50,377 bases of DNA, taken from CALCLY01 sp900552775 (GTDB lineage: Bacteria > Bacillota > Clostridia > UMGS1883 > UMGS1540). Of the stretch, positions 50,228-50,377 are shown piece after piece (positions within the stretch are counted from its first letter, which is position 1; every line of letters begins with the position of its first letter). The stretch covers positions 1 to 50,377 of the forward strand of contig CALCLY010000019.1 of the NCBI GenBank assembly GCA_937966555.1, written 5' to 3'. A model generated the notes under the pieces. It ran no database searches. It was not told the DNA's origin and was given only the letters and a program-made list of their open reading frames with translations. Position numbers and translations under genes: made by a program.

Positions 50228-50377
50228 ATTGTACTCCGCAACATAAAAGATAACAAACCTTCGCCTCTCGACGTACCCATGTACGCCTTCGGGTAACCCA
50301 AAACTTTTTTCCTATCCCATTGAAAAAATGGGCTGTTTAAAAAGCCACAACCCGATAAGGAAGTATTGGTTTTGAAA
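50193..50377. repeat. Intergenic end of window, repeat-rich, no gene
   Basis: After the palindrome, GTACCCATGTACGCCTTCGG (50270-50289) resembles a segment found in both amidohydrolase units (4127 and 5422 regions), and GGCTGTTTAAAAAGCC lies near 50332. No coding sequence or RNA gene is seen. Confidence 0.55.

Overview
The window reads as a chromosomal segment of an anaerobic, spore-forming Firmicute of class Clostridia, probably an Oscillospiraceae-like gut lineage. The evidence is a GerA-type germinant receptor operon, spoVG, the yicC-remA-gmk-rpoZ-priA-def-fmt-rsmB-rlmN-stp-prkC-rsgA-rpe-thiN gene order, and intergenic DNA full of short palindromic repeats. I saw no rRNA, tRNA, CRISPR array, prophage or insertion-sequence transposase. 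Species assignment is not possible from the sequence alone.

Layout. 1-2.8 kb: recA and leuA in one leftward unit. 2.9-5.5 kb: a 1295-bp tandem duplication carrying two M20 amidohydrolase genes, each with its own promoter. 5.5-8.9 kb: secD-secF and yajC plus a TIGR04086-type membrane protein (preprotein translocation). 8.9-22.6 kb: a 14-gene leftward housekeeping run from yicC to thiN (nucleotide metabolism, replication restart, translation initiation, rRNA modification, Ser/Thr kinase-phosphatase signalling). 22.6-25.5 kb: leuS and rsfS. 25.6-28.3 kb: an FAD-dependent oxidoreductase divergent from an AraC-type regulator with overlapping promoters. 28.4-32.4 kb: rightward germinant receptor operon A-C-B plus a small two-helix membrane protein. 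32.4-37.8 kb: murC, spoVG, glmU and prs set among composite palindromic repeats. 37.9-43.4 kb: a leftward LysR-headed surface-glycan locus (ATP-grasp, HAD, PglE-like aminotransferase, PglC-like sugar transferase, a collapsed PglD remnant, GT4 glycosyltransferase). 43.7-50.2 kb: a VanW/G5 cell-wall protein, an unknown multi-pass membrane protein, a divergent GyrB-like topoisomerase subunit and a secreted copper-amine-oxidase-N-domain protein.

The most unusual material is intergenic. A composite element made of three to four hairpins recurs at 32.4, 32.7, 34.9, 46.7 and partly at 50.2 kb. Between copies the stems change on both arms while loops and spacers stay fixed, and in two cases the element runs to the ribosome binding site of the next gene (glmU, gyrB-like). 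One copy is interrupted by a 273-bp element with imperfect terminal inverted repeats and a near-perfect 5-bp target duplication. In the glycan locus, a pglD-like acetyltransferase has collapsed in frame to 31 codons, and a low-GC two-gene cassette is bounded by a 15-bp direct repeat that contains the stop codon of the upstream gene and the ribosome binding site of the downstream one.
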